A DNA stretch of 9,295 bases from an uncultured Collinsella sp. (GCA_900545055.1 UQXP01000058.1:1-9295), one strand, 5' to 3'. Shown: positions 1 to 6,303, counted from the first letter of the stretch. Notes: generated by a model from the letters alone, not told the origin. Translations and numbers: made by a program.

Positions 1-76
1 GGGGCTTTTTTAGCTACCCAATCTGGTGCCGTCGAAGCATGACGCCGTATTTGGCACAGGGTAGCTAAAAAGCCCC
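1..76. repeat. Nested inverted repeat, intergenic stem-loop
   Basis: The left arm (1-19, starting GGGGCTTTTTT and ending AGCTACCC) is complementary to the right arm (59-76) except for one extra T in the left T-run. Inside the loop a shorter inverted repeat, GTGCC (26-30) and GGCAC (53-57), allows a second stem, and GTC/GAC (31-33, 41-43) can close an apex. A GGGGC followed by a T-run is also what the 3' half of an intrinsic terminator looks like, so the left edge could end a gene lying before the window. No protein is encoded here. It may be a member of a dispersed intergenic repeat family; that is inference. Confidence 0.6.
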
Positions 77-98
77 GTTCCAAAAAGACTAACAAAAC

Positions 99-126
99 GA
101 GGCCCTGGTCAAACGGCCAGGGCCTC
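99..126 (-). terminator. Intrinsic terminator of the ABC exporter operon (possibly bidirectional)
   Basis: GAGGCCCTGG (99-108) and CCAGGGCCTC (117-126) form a perfect 10-bp GC-rich stem, extendable by a G-T and a C-G pair to leave an AAAC tetraloop. Read on the minus strand the stem is followed by a T-rich run (GTTTTGTTAGTCTTTTT), fitting termination of the operon that ends at 294. On the plus strand it is followed by ACAAACTTTTA, so it could also stop transcription from the left. Confidence 0.7.
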
Positions 127-169
127 ACAAACTTTTATTCCGTTTTAAATGACGGGCTAATCGCGTACA

Positions 170-279
170 GGAGGGTGCCCCGGGGACGGGCGGGGTATTT
201 CCTCCGCGCGCAGTTTCGCAGCGCAGCGAGAATGTTTGAGCACGGAGGAAATACCCCGCCCGTCCCCGGGGCACCCTCC
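170..279. repeat. Perfect 37-bp inverted repeat with 36-base spacer
   Basis: Bases 170-206 are the exact reverse complement of 243-279, with no mismatch over 37 bp. The arms are very GC-rich apart from a central TATTT/AAATA block. The spacer (207-242) is not part of the stem. It begins 14 bases after the stop codon of the downstream ABC subunit, so it lies in the 3' untranslated region of that operon, before the terminator at 99-126. There is no T-run directly after either arm, so it is not a standard terminator. It could be a REP/MITE-like dispersed element or an mRNA-stabilising hairpin. I see no target-site duplication. Confidence 0.8.
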
Positions 280-293
280 GTCAGTAACCGTTC

Positions 294-2213
294 CTACTCC
301 AGCTCAAACGCTCCCGTGTACAGCTGGTAGTAGTACCCGCGCTTGGCGATTAGCTCGTCGTGGTTGCCGCGCTCGATGATGCGGCCGTGGTCCAGGCAGA
401 TGATCGCGTCGGAGTTGCGCACGGTGGAAAGGCGGTGCGCGATGACAAACGTCGTGCGGCCCTCCATGAGCTTGTCCATACCCGCCTGCACGATAGCCTC
501 GGTGCGGGTGTCAATGCTCGACGTTGCCTCGTCCAGGATCATCGCCGGCGGATCGGCGACGGCGGCGCGCGCGATCGAAATTAGCTGACGCTGGCCCTGC
601 GACAGCTGGGCGCCGTTGCCGGTGAGCATCGTGTCGTAGCCGTCGGGCAGGCGGGTGATAAAGTCGTCCGCGCCCGCGAGCTTGGCCGCCGCGATGCACT
701 CCTCGTCGGTCGCATCCAGGTTGCCGTAGCGGATGTTATCCATCACGGTGCCGGTGAACAGGTTCACGTCCTGCAGCACGACGCCCAGCGAGCGGCGCAG
801 ATCGGCCTTGCGGATCTTGTTGACGTTGATGCCGTCGTAGCGAATCTTGCCGTCGGCGATGTCATAGAAGCGGTTGATGAGGTTGGTGATGGTCGTCTTG
901 CCGGCACCGGTGGCGCCGACAAACGCGACCTTCTGGCCCGGCTTGGCAAACACGGACACGCCGTGCAGCACCTCGTGGTCGGGCGTGTAGCCAAAGTCGA
1001 CGTTGTCCATGACCAGGTCGCCGCGCAGCGGTACGTACTCGATCTCGCCGGTTGCGCGGTGCGGATGTTTCCATGCCCACATGCCGGTGTGGTGGTCGGC
1101 CTCTTCGAACTCCCAGGTCTCGGGGTTCACCTGTGCGTTGACGAGCGTCACGTAGCCTTCGTCGGCCTCGGGCTTCTCGTCGATGAGCTCAAAGATGCGG
1201 TCGGCGCCGGCGAGGCCCATGACCACGGCGTTGATCTGCTGCGAGATCTGGCCGATCTGTCCGCAGAACTGCTTGGTCATGTTGAGGAACGGCACCACGA
1301 CGGCGATGGACAGCGCCATGCCCGAGATGCTCAGGTTGGGCACGCCCAGCGCCAGGAAAATGCCGCCGGCAAGGGCCACCAGCACGTAGAGCAGGTTGCC
1401 CAGGTTCATAAGGATGGGCATGAGGATGTTGGCGTACATGTTGGCCTTCTGGGAGACCTCGAAGAGCTTTTCGTTGCGCTCGTCAAAATCGGCCTCGGCG
1501 GCAGACTCGTGGCAGAACGCCTTGACGACCTTCTGACCGTTCATGACTTCCTCGATATGGCCCTCGACCACGCCGAGCTCGGTCTGCTGCGCAATGAAGA
1601 AGCGCGCGGAGTTGGAGCCGAGCAGCTTGGTCATAAAGGTCATAAAGGCGACGCCGGCGATGATGACCAGGCACATCCACACGCTGTAGTACAGCATGAT
1701 AAAGAACACCGTGACGATGATGATGATCGTCATGAGCAGGTTGGGCAGCGACTGGCTGATCATCTGACGCAGCGTATCGATGTCGTTGGTGTAGTGGCTC
1801 ATGATATCGCCGCGCTGGTGCGTGTCGAAGTAGCGGATCGGCAGGTCCTGCATGCGGTTGAACATCATCTCGCGCAGCTTCTCGAGCGAGCCCTGCGTGA
1901 CGATAGCCATGGCGCGGTTCCAGAAGAGCGAGGACAGGACACCGACGCCGTAGATGCAGGCGAGGGTGGTCACGAGCTGCAGAATCTTGGGCTGTGCGGC
2001 TTCCCAATCGCCCGACTGCCACGATTCGCTAATAATCTGCAGGGCGCTCTGCAGGAAGGTCGCGCCGATGGAGTTGATGATGGCGCAGAGCACCACGCCG
2101 GCGACGACAAGGGGCAAAAGCACGGGATAGAAGCCAAAGAGCGTCTTGATGAGGCGCGACATGGTGCCGCCCTTACGGTTGAGCGCGCGCTCGGCGGTCG
2201 TTGCCTTACTCAT
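294..2213 (-). CDS. Heterodimeric ABC exporter, catalytic-site half (permease-ATPase fusion)
   Basis: A 639-residue half-transporter with an N-terminal six-helix export domain (about 28-315) and a C-terminal nucleotide-binding domain. Visible motifs are Walker A GATGAGKT (433-440), Q-loop Q481, Walker B ending D561 with catalytic E562, D-loop SSID (565-568) and H-loop H593. The signature reads LSQGQ (537-541) rather than LSGGQ, as known for the partner that completes the degenerate site in heterodimeric exporters (TM287/288, BmrCD, LmrCD types). A linker of about 45 residues (350-395) rich in Trp and His (W367, H374, H375, W379, W381, H383, H385) separates the domains and is longer than in classic exporters. 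The start is ATG at 2213, with AGGAGG 8 bases upstream, overlapping the stop of the preceding gene by 8 bases (ATGAGTAA). It probably exports drugs or lipophilic compounds from the cytoplasm or inner leaflet as a dimer with its neighbour; the substrate is unknown. Confidence 0.93.
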   Translation of the reverse strand: MSKATTAERALNRKGGTMSRLIKTLFGFYPVLLPLVVAGVVLCAIINSIGATFLQSALQIISESWQSGDWEAAQPKILQLVTTLACIYGVGVLSSLFWNRAMAIVTQGSLEKLREMMFNRMQDLPIRYFDTHQRGDIMSHYTNDIDTLRQMISQSLPNLLMTIIIIVTVFFIMLYYSVWMCLVIIAGVAFMTFMTKLLGSNSARFFIAQQTELGVVEGHIEEVMNGQKVVKAFCHESAAEADFDERNEKLFEVSQKANMYANILMPILMNLGNLLYVLVALAGGIFLALGVPNLSISGMALSIAVVVPFLNMTKQFCGQIGQISQQINAVVMGLAGADRIFELIDEKPEADEGYVTLVNAQVNPETWEFEEADHHTGMWAWKHPHRATGEIEYVPLRGDLVMDNVDFGYTPDHEVLHGVSVFAKPGQKVAFVGATGAGKTTITNLINRFYDIADGKIRYDGINVNKIRKADLRRSLGVVLQDVNLFTGTVMDNIRYGNLDATDEECIAAAKLAGADDFITRLPDGYDTMLTGNGAQLSQGQRQLISIARAAVADPPAMILDEATSSIDTRTEAIVQAGMDKLMEGRTTFVIAHRLSTVRNSDAIICLDHGRIIERGNHDELIAKRGYYYQLYTGAFELE

Positions 2214-4020
2214 GTGCCTCGCCTCCTTCCTGGGTCTGAGCTTGCGTTGCGGATGCCTCGGTGTCGGCCTCGACGGCCCCTTCGCCCTCGGCAGACATCT
2301 TGTTTTGCGAGGTAAAGGTCTCTCGGTAGATCTCGCTCGTCTTGAGCAGCTCTTCGTGGTTGCCGATCTGTGCGATGCGGCCGCCCTCCATGACGATGAT
2401 GCGGTCTGCGTCCTGCACGGAGCTGATGCGCTGGGCGATGATGATCTTGGTCGTGTTGGGCAGATAGCTTGCCAGACCTGCGCGAATCTTTGCGTCGGTC
2501 TTGGTGTCGACGGCGCTGGTGGAGTCGTCCAGGATCAAGATCTTGGGGCGACGCAGCAGGGCGCGTGCAATGCACAGGCGCTGCTTCTGACCGCCCGAAA
2601 CATTGGAGCCGCCCTGTTCGATCCAGGTGTCGTAGCCCTTGGGGAAACCGTCGACAAACTCGTCGGCGCAGGCCAGATGCGCTGCCTCGCGGACTTCCTC
2701 GTCGGTGGCGTTCGGGTCGCCCCAACGCAGGTTCTCGGCGATGGTGCCGCTAAACAGCACGTTTTTCTGCAGCACCATGGCGACCTGGTGACGCAGCGCG
2801 TCCAGGTCGTAGTCGCGCACGTCCACGCCGCCCACGCGCACAGCGCCTTCGGTGGTGTCGTACAGGCGGGCGATGAGGTTAACGAGCGTGGACTTGGCCG
2901 AGCCGGTGCCGCCGATGATGCCGATGGTCTCGCCGCTCGTAATGTGCAGGTCGATATCGTCGAGCGCCTGGCGTTTCGCATGCGCGGAATACTTAAAGCT
3001 CACGTGGTCAAAGTCGATGGAACCGTCGGCAACCTCGAGCACGGGCTCGGCGGGATTGGCAATCGTGGGCTCGGCGACCAGCACCTCGGTAATGCGGTGT
3101 GCCGATTCGTCGGCCATGGTCACCATGACAAAGATCATCGACAGCTGCATCAGGCTCATGAGAATCTGGAAACCATAGGTAAAGGTCGAGGAGAGCTGGC
3201 CCACGTCGAACAGCGTGCCCTGGCTCGTGATGATGAGCTTGGAGCCCAGGTAGATGATGACGACAAACGCGCCGTTGACGCAGATGTTCATCATGGGGTT
3301 GTTAAAGGCGAGCAGCTTCTCGGCGCGGGTGAAGTCCATCTGGACATCGCGCGCGGCGGCCGCGAACTTCTCCTTCTCAAAGTCTTCGCGTACGTAGCTC
3401 TTAACCACGCGCATGCCGGTGACGTTTTCCTCGACGGACTCGTTAAGGGCATCGTACTTGTGGAACACGCGCGAGAAGATGGGACGCACCTTAAAGATGA
3501 TAAAGAACAGCCCAAAGCCCAGCAGCGGAATGATGACCAGGTAGACCATGGCGACGCTGCCGCCCATGATAAACGCCATGGTAAAGGCGAAGATCAATAC
3601 CAGCGGCGCGCGCACTGCGATACGGATGATCATCATAAAGGCCTGCTGCACGTTGTTGATGTCGGTGGTCAGGCGCGTGACGAGCGAGGAGCTCGAGAAC
3701 TCATCGATGTTGGCAAAGCTGAACGTCTGGATTTTGTAGAACAGGTCGTGACGCAGGTTCTTGGCGAAGCCGCAGCTCGCATGGCTGCAGGTGACGCCTG
3801 CCGCGGCGCCAAAAGCAAGCGATGTCAGCGCGATGAGCACCAAAAGGCCCGCGGTGGGAAGCATCTCGGCTACGGTGGCGCCGTCTTTGATGGCGTCGAT
3901 CAGGTTGGCGGTGATAAATGGAATCAGCATCTCGCAGAGCACCTCGCCAAGCACGAGCAGCGGCGTGGCAACGGTGACTTTCATATAGTCGCGGATGCTT
4001 CCCATGAGGGTTTTAATCAT
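2206..4020 (-). CDS. Heterodimeric ABC exporter, degenerate-site half (permease-ATPase fusion)
   Basis: A 604-residue half-transporter with membrane segments near 16-40, 54-75, 127-176 (two helices), 243-262 and 280-301, then an ATPase domain. Walker A is GGTGSAKS (370-377, with Ala375 in place of the usual Gly), Q-loop Q418, signature VSGGQ (474-478), Walker B ends D498-D499 with Asp where the catalytic Glu should be, and the H-loop His is Gln530. These changes mark the half that forms the non-hydrolytic ATP site, while its canonical signature completes the active site of the partner. The last 30 residues are an acidic, Ala/Glu/Gln-rich tail. The start ATG (4020) is preceded by GGGAGG and overlaps the regulator's stop codon (ATGATTAA). 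The partner is the next gene; the substrate cannot be read from sequence. Confidence 0.93.
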   Translation of the reverse strand: MIKTLMGSIRDYMKVTVATPLLVLGEVLCEMLIPFITANLIDAIKDGATVAEMLPTAGLLVLIALTSLAFGAAAGVTCSHASCGFAKNLRHDLFYKIQTFSFANIDEFSSSSLVTRLTTDINNVQQAFMMIIRIAVRAPLVLIFAFTMAFIMGGSVAMVYLVIIPLLGFGLFFIIFKVRPIFSRVFHKYDALNESVEENVTGMRVVKSYVREDFEKEKFAAAARDVQMDFTRAEKLLAFNNPMMNICVNGAFVVIIYLGSKLIITSQGTLFDVGQLSSTFTYGFQILMSLMQLSMIFVMVTMADESAHRITEVLVAEPTIANPAEPVLEVADGSIDFDHVSFKYSAHAKRQALDDIDLHITSGETIGIIGGTGSAKSTLVNLIARLYDTTEGAVRVGGVDVRDYDLDALRHQVAMVLQKNVLFSGTIAENLRWGDPNATDEEVREAAHLACADEFVDGFPKGYDTWIEQGGSNVSGGQKQRLCIARALLRRPKILILDDSTSAVDTKTDAKIRAGLASYLPNTTKIIIAQRISSVQDADRIIVMEGGRIAQIGNHEELLKTSEIYRETFTSQNKMSAEGEGAVEADTEASATQAQTQEGGEAHE

Positions 4021-4519
4021 CCAGTTCCTCCCAGGTTACGCGGATTTTATCGAGCATTTCGGCGAGGTCCTCGCGCTCGTCATGGGTGAGCGCGCTAAAG
4101 GCCTGCTCTCTAAAGCGAATGCGGGCCGCCTGCTCTACGTGGGCCTTTTCCCATCCCGCTTCGGTCAGGCGAATGGTGAGCTGCCGCCGGTCTTTGGGAT
4201 TGCGGCTGCGCTCGATAAGGCCGGCGCATTCGATCTTGGAGAGAATCTCGGAAAGCGAACCGGGCTTAAGATCAAAGTGCAGGCCTAGTTCCTGCTGTGA
4301 CATCTCGCCGTTTGGCTGCTTGGCGAGCAAGCAGACGATGGGGGCCTTTCCCGAGGCGCCGCCGCCGTGAAAGTGCAGAAAGTGGCCGCAGAAGCCCAGC
4401 CCGTTTAGGATGTGCTTGGCGAGCGCGTCTGATTGGGACTGTGCCGCGGGCGCATCTGCGGGTTCATGGGGGTCGCCGCCCGGCGTGTGGGGGCAGAGGC
4501 CGATGTGGTCATCGCACAT
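4013..4519 (-). CDS. MarR-family transcriptional regulator of the ABC exporter operon
   Basis: A 168-residue winged-helix protein. The helix-turn-helix runs about 74-93 (begins SQQELG) and is followed by a wing containing the conserved Asp-Arg-Arg (110-112), typical of MarR dimers that repress efflux genes until a ligand binds. The start is ATG at 4519, chosen because AAAGGAG lies 7 bases upstream; an in-frame codon at 4552 lacks such a site and falls inside the operator. The N-terminal part is unusual: Cys2, His5, Cys9, His11, His18, then His36, Cys44, His46, His49, His51, plus Cys63 and Cys98. This suggests metal or redox sensing, which is inference. It is first in the operon and overlaps the first ABC gene by 8 bases, so it probably controls both exporter halves and itself. 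Confidence 0.88.
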   Translation of the reverse strand: MCDDHIGLCPHTPGGDPHEPADAPAAQSQSDALAKHILNGLGFCGHFLHFHGGGASGKAPIVCLLAKQPNGEMSQQELGLHFDLKPGSLSEILSKIECAGLIERSRNPKDRRQLTIRLTEAGWEKAHVEQAARIRFREQAFSALTHDEREDLAEMLDKIRVTWEELDD

Positions 4520-4526
4520 GGTGTCG

Positions 4527-4533
4527 CTCCTTT
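4527..4533 (-). promoter_or_regulatory. Ribosome binding site deciding the MarR regulator start
   Basis: On the minus strand AAAGGAG is followed by 7 bases and the ATG at 4519. This supports the 168-residue form over one beginning at 4552, whose first codons lie within the operator. Confidence 0.7.
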
Positions 4534-4535
4534 CT

Positions 4536-4571
4536 TTAGTTAGGTAGTGCAATTGTTTTGTGCCTAACTAA
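4536..4571. promoter_or_regulatory. Putative MarR operator (9-bp inverted repeat)
   Basis: TTAGTTAGG (4536-4544) and CCTAACTAA (4563-4571) are perfect inverted repeats separated by 18 bases. The distal half overlaps the last two bases of the -10 element and the expected transcription start; the proximal half lies just before the ribosome binding site. Repression by a MarR dimer bound here would silence the whole three-gene operon. MarR proteins commonly bind such AT-rich palindromes in their own promoters; binding by this particular protein is inferred. Confidence 0.6.
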
Positions 4572-4598
4572 TTTAGGAGTGCAAGAAATAAATGTCAA
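4570..4598 (-). promoter_or_regulatory. Sigma70-type promoter of the marR-ABC operon
   Basis: The minus strand reads TTGACA (4598-4593), a 17-base spacer, then TAAATT (4575-4570), a perfect -35 box with a 4/6 match at -10. The predicted start is near 4563, giving a leader of about 43 bases. Confidence 0.7.
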
Positions 4599-4615
4599 GG
4601 TACCAAACTTATTAA

Positions 4616-4643
4616 GTTACGGCGTTTTACCAAACGCCGTAAC
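4616..4643. repeat. Perfect 12-bp-stem palindrome
   Basis: GTTACGGCGTTT (4616-4627) and AAACGCCGTAAC (4632-4643) pair perfectly around a TACC loop. It sits 18 bases upstream of the -35 box of the marR promoter. No T-run follows on the plus strand; on the minus strand TTAATAAGTTTGG follows, which is only weakly terminator-like. It could be a terminator insulating the operon or a binding site for a second regulator. Confidence 0.6.
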
Positions 4644-4747
4644 CGCTCGACGCTGCAAACGCTCCTAAGCGGCAATCTGATCCCTTGGGGACGAAGGAAA
4701 AGGTATCGTTTTGGGCTGCGATGATGCCTTTCGAAGCGGCCTTGCCA

Positions 4748-4899
4748 AAAACTATGCCTAATTACTACGATGAATCCAGCATCGCTGACCACAACAGCTG
4801 TTTCTGAAAAAACGCAAGCTATCTACCTGCGGTTTTGTTGGAGAGAAATTCGCTGTGGTTGGAGGCGGGCGGTTAAACGTAGTAAATAGGCATAGTTTT
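4748..4899. repeat. 22-base inverted repeat pair about 108 bases apart
   Basis: Bases 4748-4769 read AAAACTATGCCTA, then A, then TTACTACG. The reverse complement of 4878-4899 reads the same with T at the single differing position: 21 of 22 identical. The 152-base span could be a small MITE-like element with terminal inverted repeats, or two copies of a binding site facing each other in the region between divergent genes. No clear target duplication is visible. Confidence 0.65.
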
Positions 4900-5000
4900 G
4901 AAATGGAGCTATATGAGTAGCATCAACTAGGCCGCTATGGAGCAAACAGCCCCCATTTCCGAAACCTTTCCGCAACAATTTGACCTCCACGGCGCCACCG

Positions 5001-5029
5001 CCCGCCCACAACGCCTCCTGCGCTACACT
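5001..5029 (+). promoter_or_regulatory. Possible weak promoter of the B6 kinase gene
   Basis: TACACT (5024-5029) is a 4/6 match to a -10 box, 51 bases before the start codon, but the expected -35 position (5001-5006) is GC-rich and poor. A TTGACC at 4980-4985 is too far away to pair with it. Confidence 0.25.
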
Positions 5030-5079
5030 TAGTCGCACTGTGGCGCTGCTGCGCCGTGCCCGAACCAAGGGAGACCCTC

Positions 5080-5904
5080 ATGAAGAATACTCAGCTGCTG
5101 CTGATTAACGATATGTGCGGTTACGGCAAGGTCGCGCTTTCCGCCATGCTGCCGGTGCTGTCGCACATGGGTTACCGTATCCACAATCTGCCGACGGCGC
5201 TTGTGTCCGATACGCTCAACTATCCCAAGTTCTACATCCACGACACCACGGAGTACGTGCGTCAGAGTCTTGCCATCTGGGAGGAGCTCGGCTTTGAGTT
5301 CGACGCCATCTCGACCGGCTTTATCGTGACCGAGGAAGAGACGCGTATCATCTCGGACTTTTGCCACCGCCGCGGGCAAAAGGGCACCAAGGTGTTCGTC
5401 GATCCCATCATGGGTGACAACGGCAAGCTCTATGCGGGCGTGCCCGAGTCCACGATCGGTCTCATGAGGCACCTGCTCGAGTGCGCCGATTACGCGGTGC
5501 CCAACTACACCGAGGCCTGTCTGCTCACCGATACGCCTATTGCAGAGCAGATCACGCCCGATGAGGCCCGCGCCCTTGTGGACGCCGTGCGCGAGCTGGG
5601 TGCCAAATCGGTGGTCATTACGAGCGCCGTGGTCAATGGCACGAACGCGGTTATCGGTTACGACTATGTGGCGGGGGAGTACTTCACGATTCCCTTTGAC
5701 CTGATTCCGGTCTATTTCCCGGGCACGGGCGACACGTTCTCGGCGGTGCTCGTCGGCCGCGTTATGGCAGGCTGGAGTCTGCAGCGCGCGACGTCCGATG
5801 CCATGCGTGTGGTGGCTGAGCTTATCGAGCGCAATGCCGACCAAGAGGACAAGTCGGCTGGCCTTCCCATCGAGGCCTGCCTGGATGTGATTGACCATGA
5901 GTAA
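5080..5904 (+). CDS. Pyridoxal/pyridoxamine kinase (PfkB/ribokinase superfamily)
   Basis: A 274-residue cytoplasmic kinase that phosphorylates B6 vitamers with ATP in the pyridoxal 5'-phosphate salvage route. The N-terminus carries the family's GYGKVAL segment (14-20) and LPTALVS (37-43). Then come DPIMGDNGKLY (108-118), the PNYTE motif (141-145) and the anion-hole/catalytic GTGD (215-218, Asp218 the expected base). The length is normal for PdxK/PdxY-type enzymes. The start ATG at 5080 has AGGGAG 6 bases upstream; an in-frame GTG at 5056 lacks a site. Its stop overlaps the next gene by 8 bases (ATGAGTAA), implying translational coupling. Which vitamer is preferred (pyridoxal, pyridoxine or pyridoxamine), and whether hydroxymethylpyrimidine is also accepted, cannot be told from sequence. 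Confidence 0.88.
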   Translation: MKNTQLLLINDMCGYGKVALSAMLPVLSHMGYRIHNLPTALVSDTLNYPKFYIHDTTEYVRQSLAIWEELGFEFDAISTGFIVTEEETRIISDFCHRRGQKGTKVFVDPIMGDNGKLYAGVPESTIGLMRHLLECADYAVPNYTEACLLTDTPIAEQITPDEARALVDAVRELGAKSVVITSAVVNGTNAVIGYDYVAGEYFTIPFDLIPVYFPGTGDTFSAVLVGRVMAGWSLQRATSDAMRVVAELIERNADQEDKSAGLPIEACLDVIDHE

Positions 5905-6226
5905 TGCTGGCGAGGACGGCGTCAAGCCTGCGGGCGAGAACAGGCCGCTCGGCGCGCCGCGTGGCAAGCGGCCGCGTATCCGCGTGAGCTGCGTGGACCA
6001 GCTGGGGACGTGCCGCTGCCACCACGGTCACAAGCCGGGCGACGTTTTTGACTTCGACCGCGATCGCGGCAAGATGTGCTCCATGGCCTGCCACGTGGGC
6101 TTTCCCTATATCGATATCCTGCGCTACGGCGGAACCGTGCCTGGAAACGAGCCCGGTACGGCAAAGTTCTGCTGCCCCGAGGTCGACACCCTCAACGTCT
6201 GGCTTGCCGAGATCGTCGACGAATAG
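5897..6226 (+). CDS. TIGR04076-type small Cys/His-rich protein
   Basis: A 109-residue protein of unknown function. After a basic, low-complexity leader (1-26) the core resembles the TIGR04076 family: an IRVSCV strand, CRCHHGH (39-45), a GDVF turn, Cys61 and Cys65, the LRYGG motif (75-79) and FCCPEVD (91-97). Seven cysteines (32, 39, 41, 61, 65, 92, 93) and four nearby histidines (42, 43, 45, 66) suggest metal binding or redox chemistry; that is inference. The ATG at 5897 overlaps the kinase stop (ATGAGTAA) and has no strong ribosome binding site of its own, so translation probably depends on the kinase. A TTG two codons earlier is possible. The terminator at 6228 directly follows. Confidence 0.75.
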   Translation: MSNAGEDGVKPAGENRPLGAPRGKRPRIRVSCVDQLGTCRCHHGHKPGDVFDFDRDRGKMCSMACHVGFPYIDILRYGGTVPGNEPGTAKFCCPEVDTLNVWLAEIVDE

Positions 6227-6227
6227 G

Positions 6228-6298
6228 TGAGCGTGGATTTTCTCCCGTTTAGAGCGCACTTGAATGCTCAAAGTGGGAGAAAATCCACGCTCATTTTT
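6228..6298 (+). terminator. Intrinsic terminator after the B6 kinase operon
   Basis: TGAGCGTGGATTTTCTCCC (6228-6246) pairs perfectly over 19 bp with 6275-6293, around a 28-base loop that can itself fold (GAGC/GCTC). The stem is followed on the plus strand by TTTTT (6294-6298). It begins one base after the TAG of the TIGR04076-type gene. The stem is longer and more AT-rich inside than most terminators, and its arm recurs at 6304-6322. Confidence 0.75.
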
Positions 6299-6303
6299 CA
6301 TGC

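Larger units (their letters stand above)
4644..5079. other. Intergenic region without a convincing gene
   Basis: This divergent region, AT-richer than the flanking genes in its left part, separates the marR operon from the B6 kinase gene. Short frames exist on both strands but lack good ribosome binding sites and coding character. It contains the 22-base inverted repeat pair at 4748-4769 and 4878-4899, a 10-base palindrome AACAGCTGTT (4793-4802) and a possible weak promoter for the kinase near 5024. Confidence 0.6.

Noticed and set aside
170..279. Interpretation of the long inverted repeat as CRISPR or as an insertion sequence end
   Set aside because: There is only one inverted pair with no direct repeat-spacer series and no transposase nearby, so only a dispersed or nonautonomous repeat remains possible.
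963..2315. A 450-codon open frame on the plus strand opposite the ABC gene
   Set aside because: It is antisense to a gene with complete ABC motifs. Its translation is His/Asp/Val-rich with no domain pattern, the usual mirror of GC-rich coding sequence.
2146..4089. A 647-codon open frame on the plus strand opposite the other ABC gene
   Set aside because: It is antisense to the degenerate-site ABC half, with low-complexity composition and no ribosome binding site or family motif.
4595..4792. A 65-codon minus-strand frame upstream of marR
   Set aside because: It runs through the perfect palindrome at 4616-4643 and overlaps the marR -35 region, with no family signal.
4913..4930. A 5-codon leader-like frame (MSSIN) with GGAG close upstream
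   Set aside because: It is too short and without an attenuator-like structure after it; likely chance.
4937..5032. A 31-codon plus-strand frame (MEQTAPISE...) before the B6 kinase
   Set aside because: It has no ribosome binding site, no recognisable similarity, and covers the likely kinase promoter area. Left out for lack of support.
5029..5967. A 312-codon open frame on the minus strand opposite the B6 kinase
   Set aside because: It mirrors the kinase coding strand; the kinase motifs GTGD and PNYTE decide the strand.
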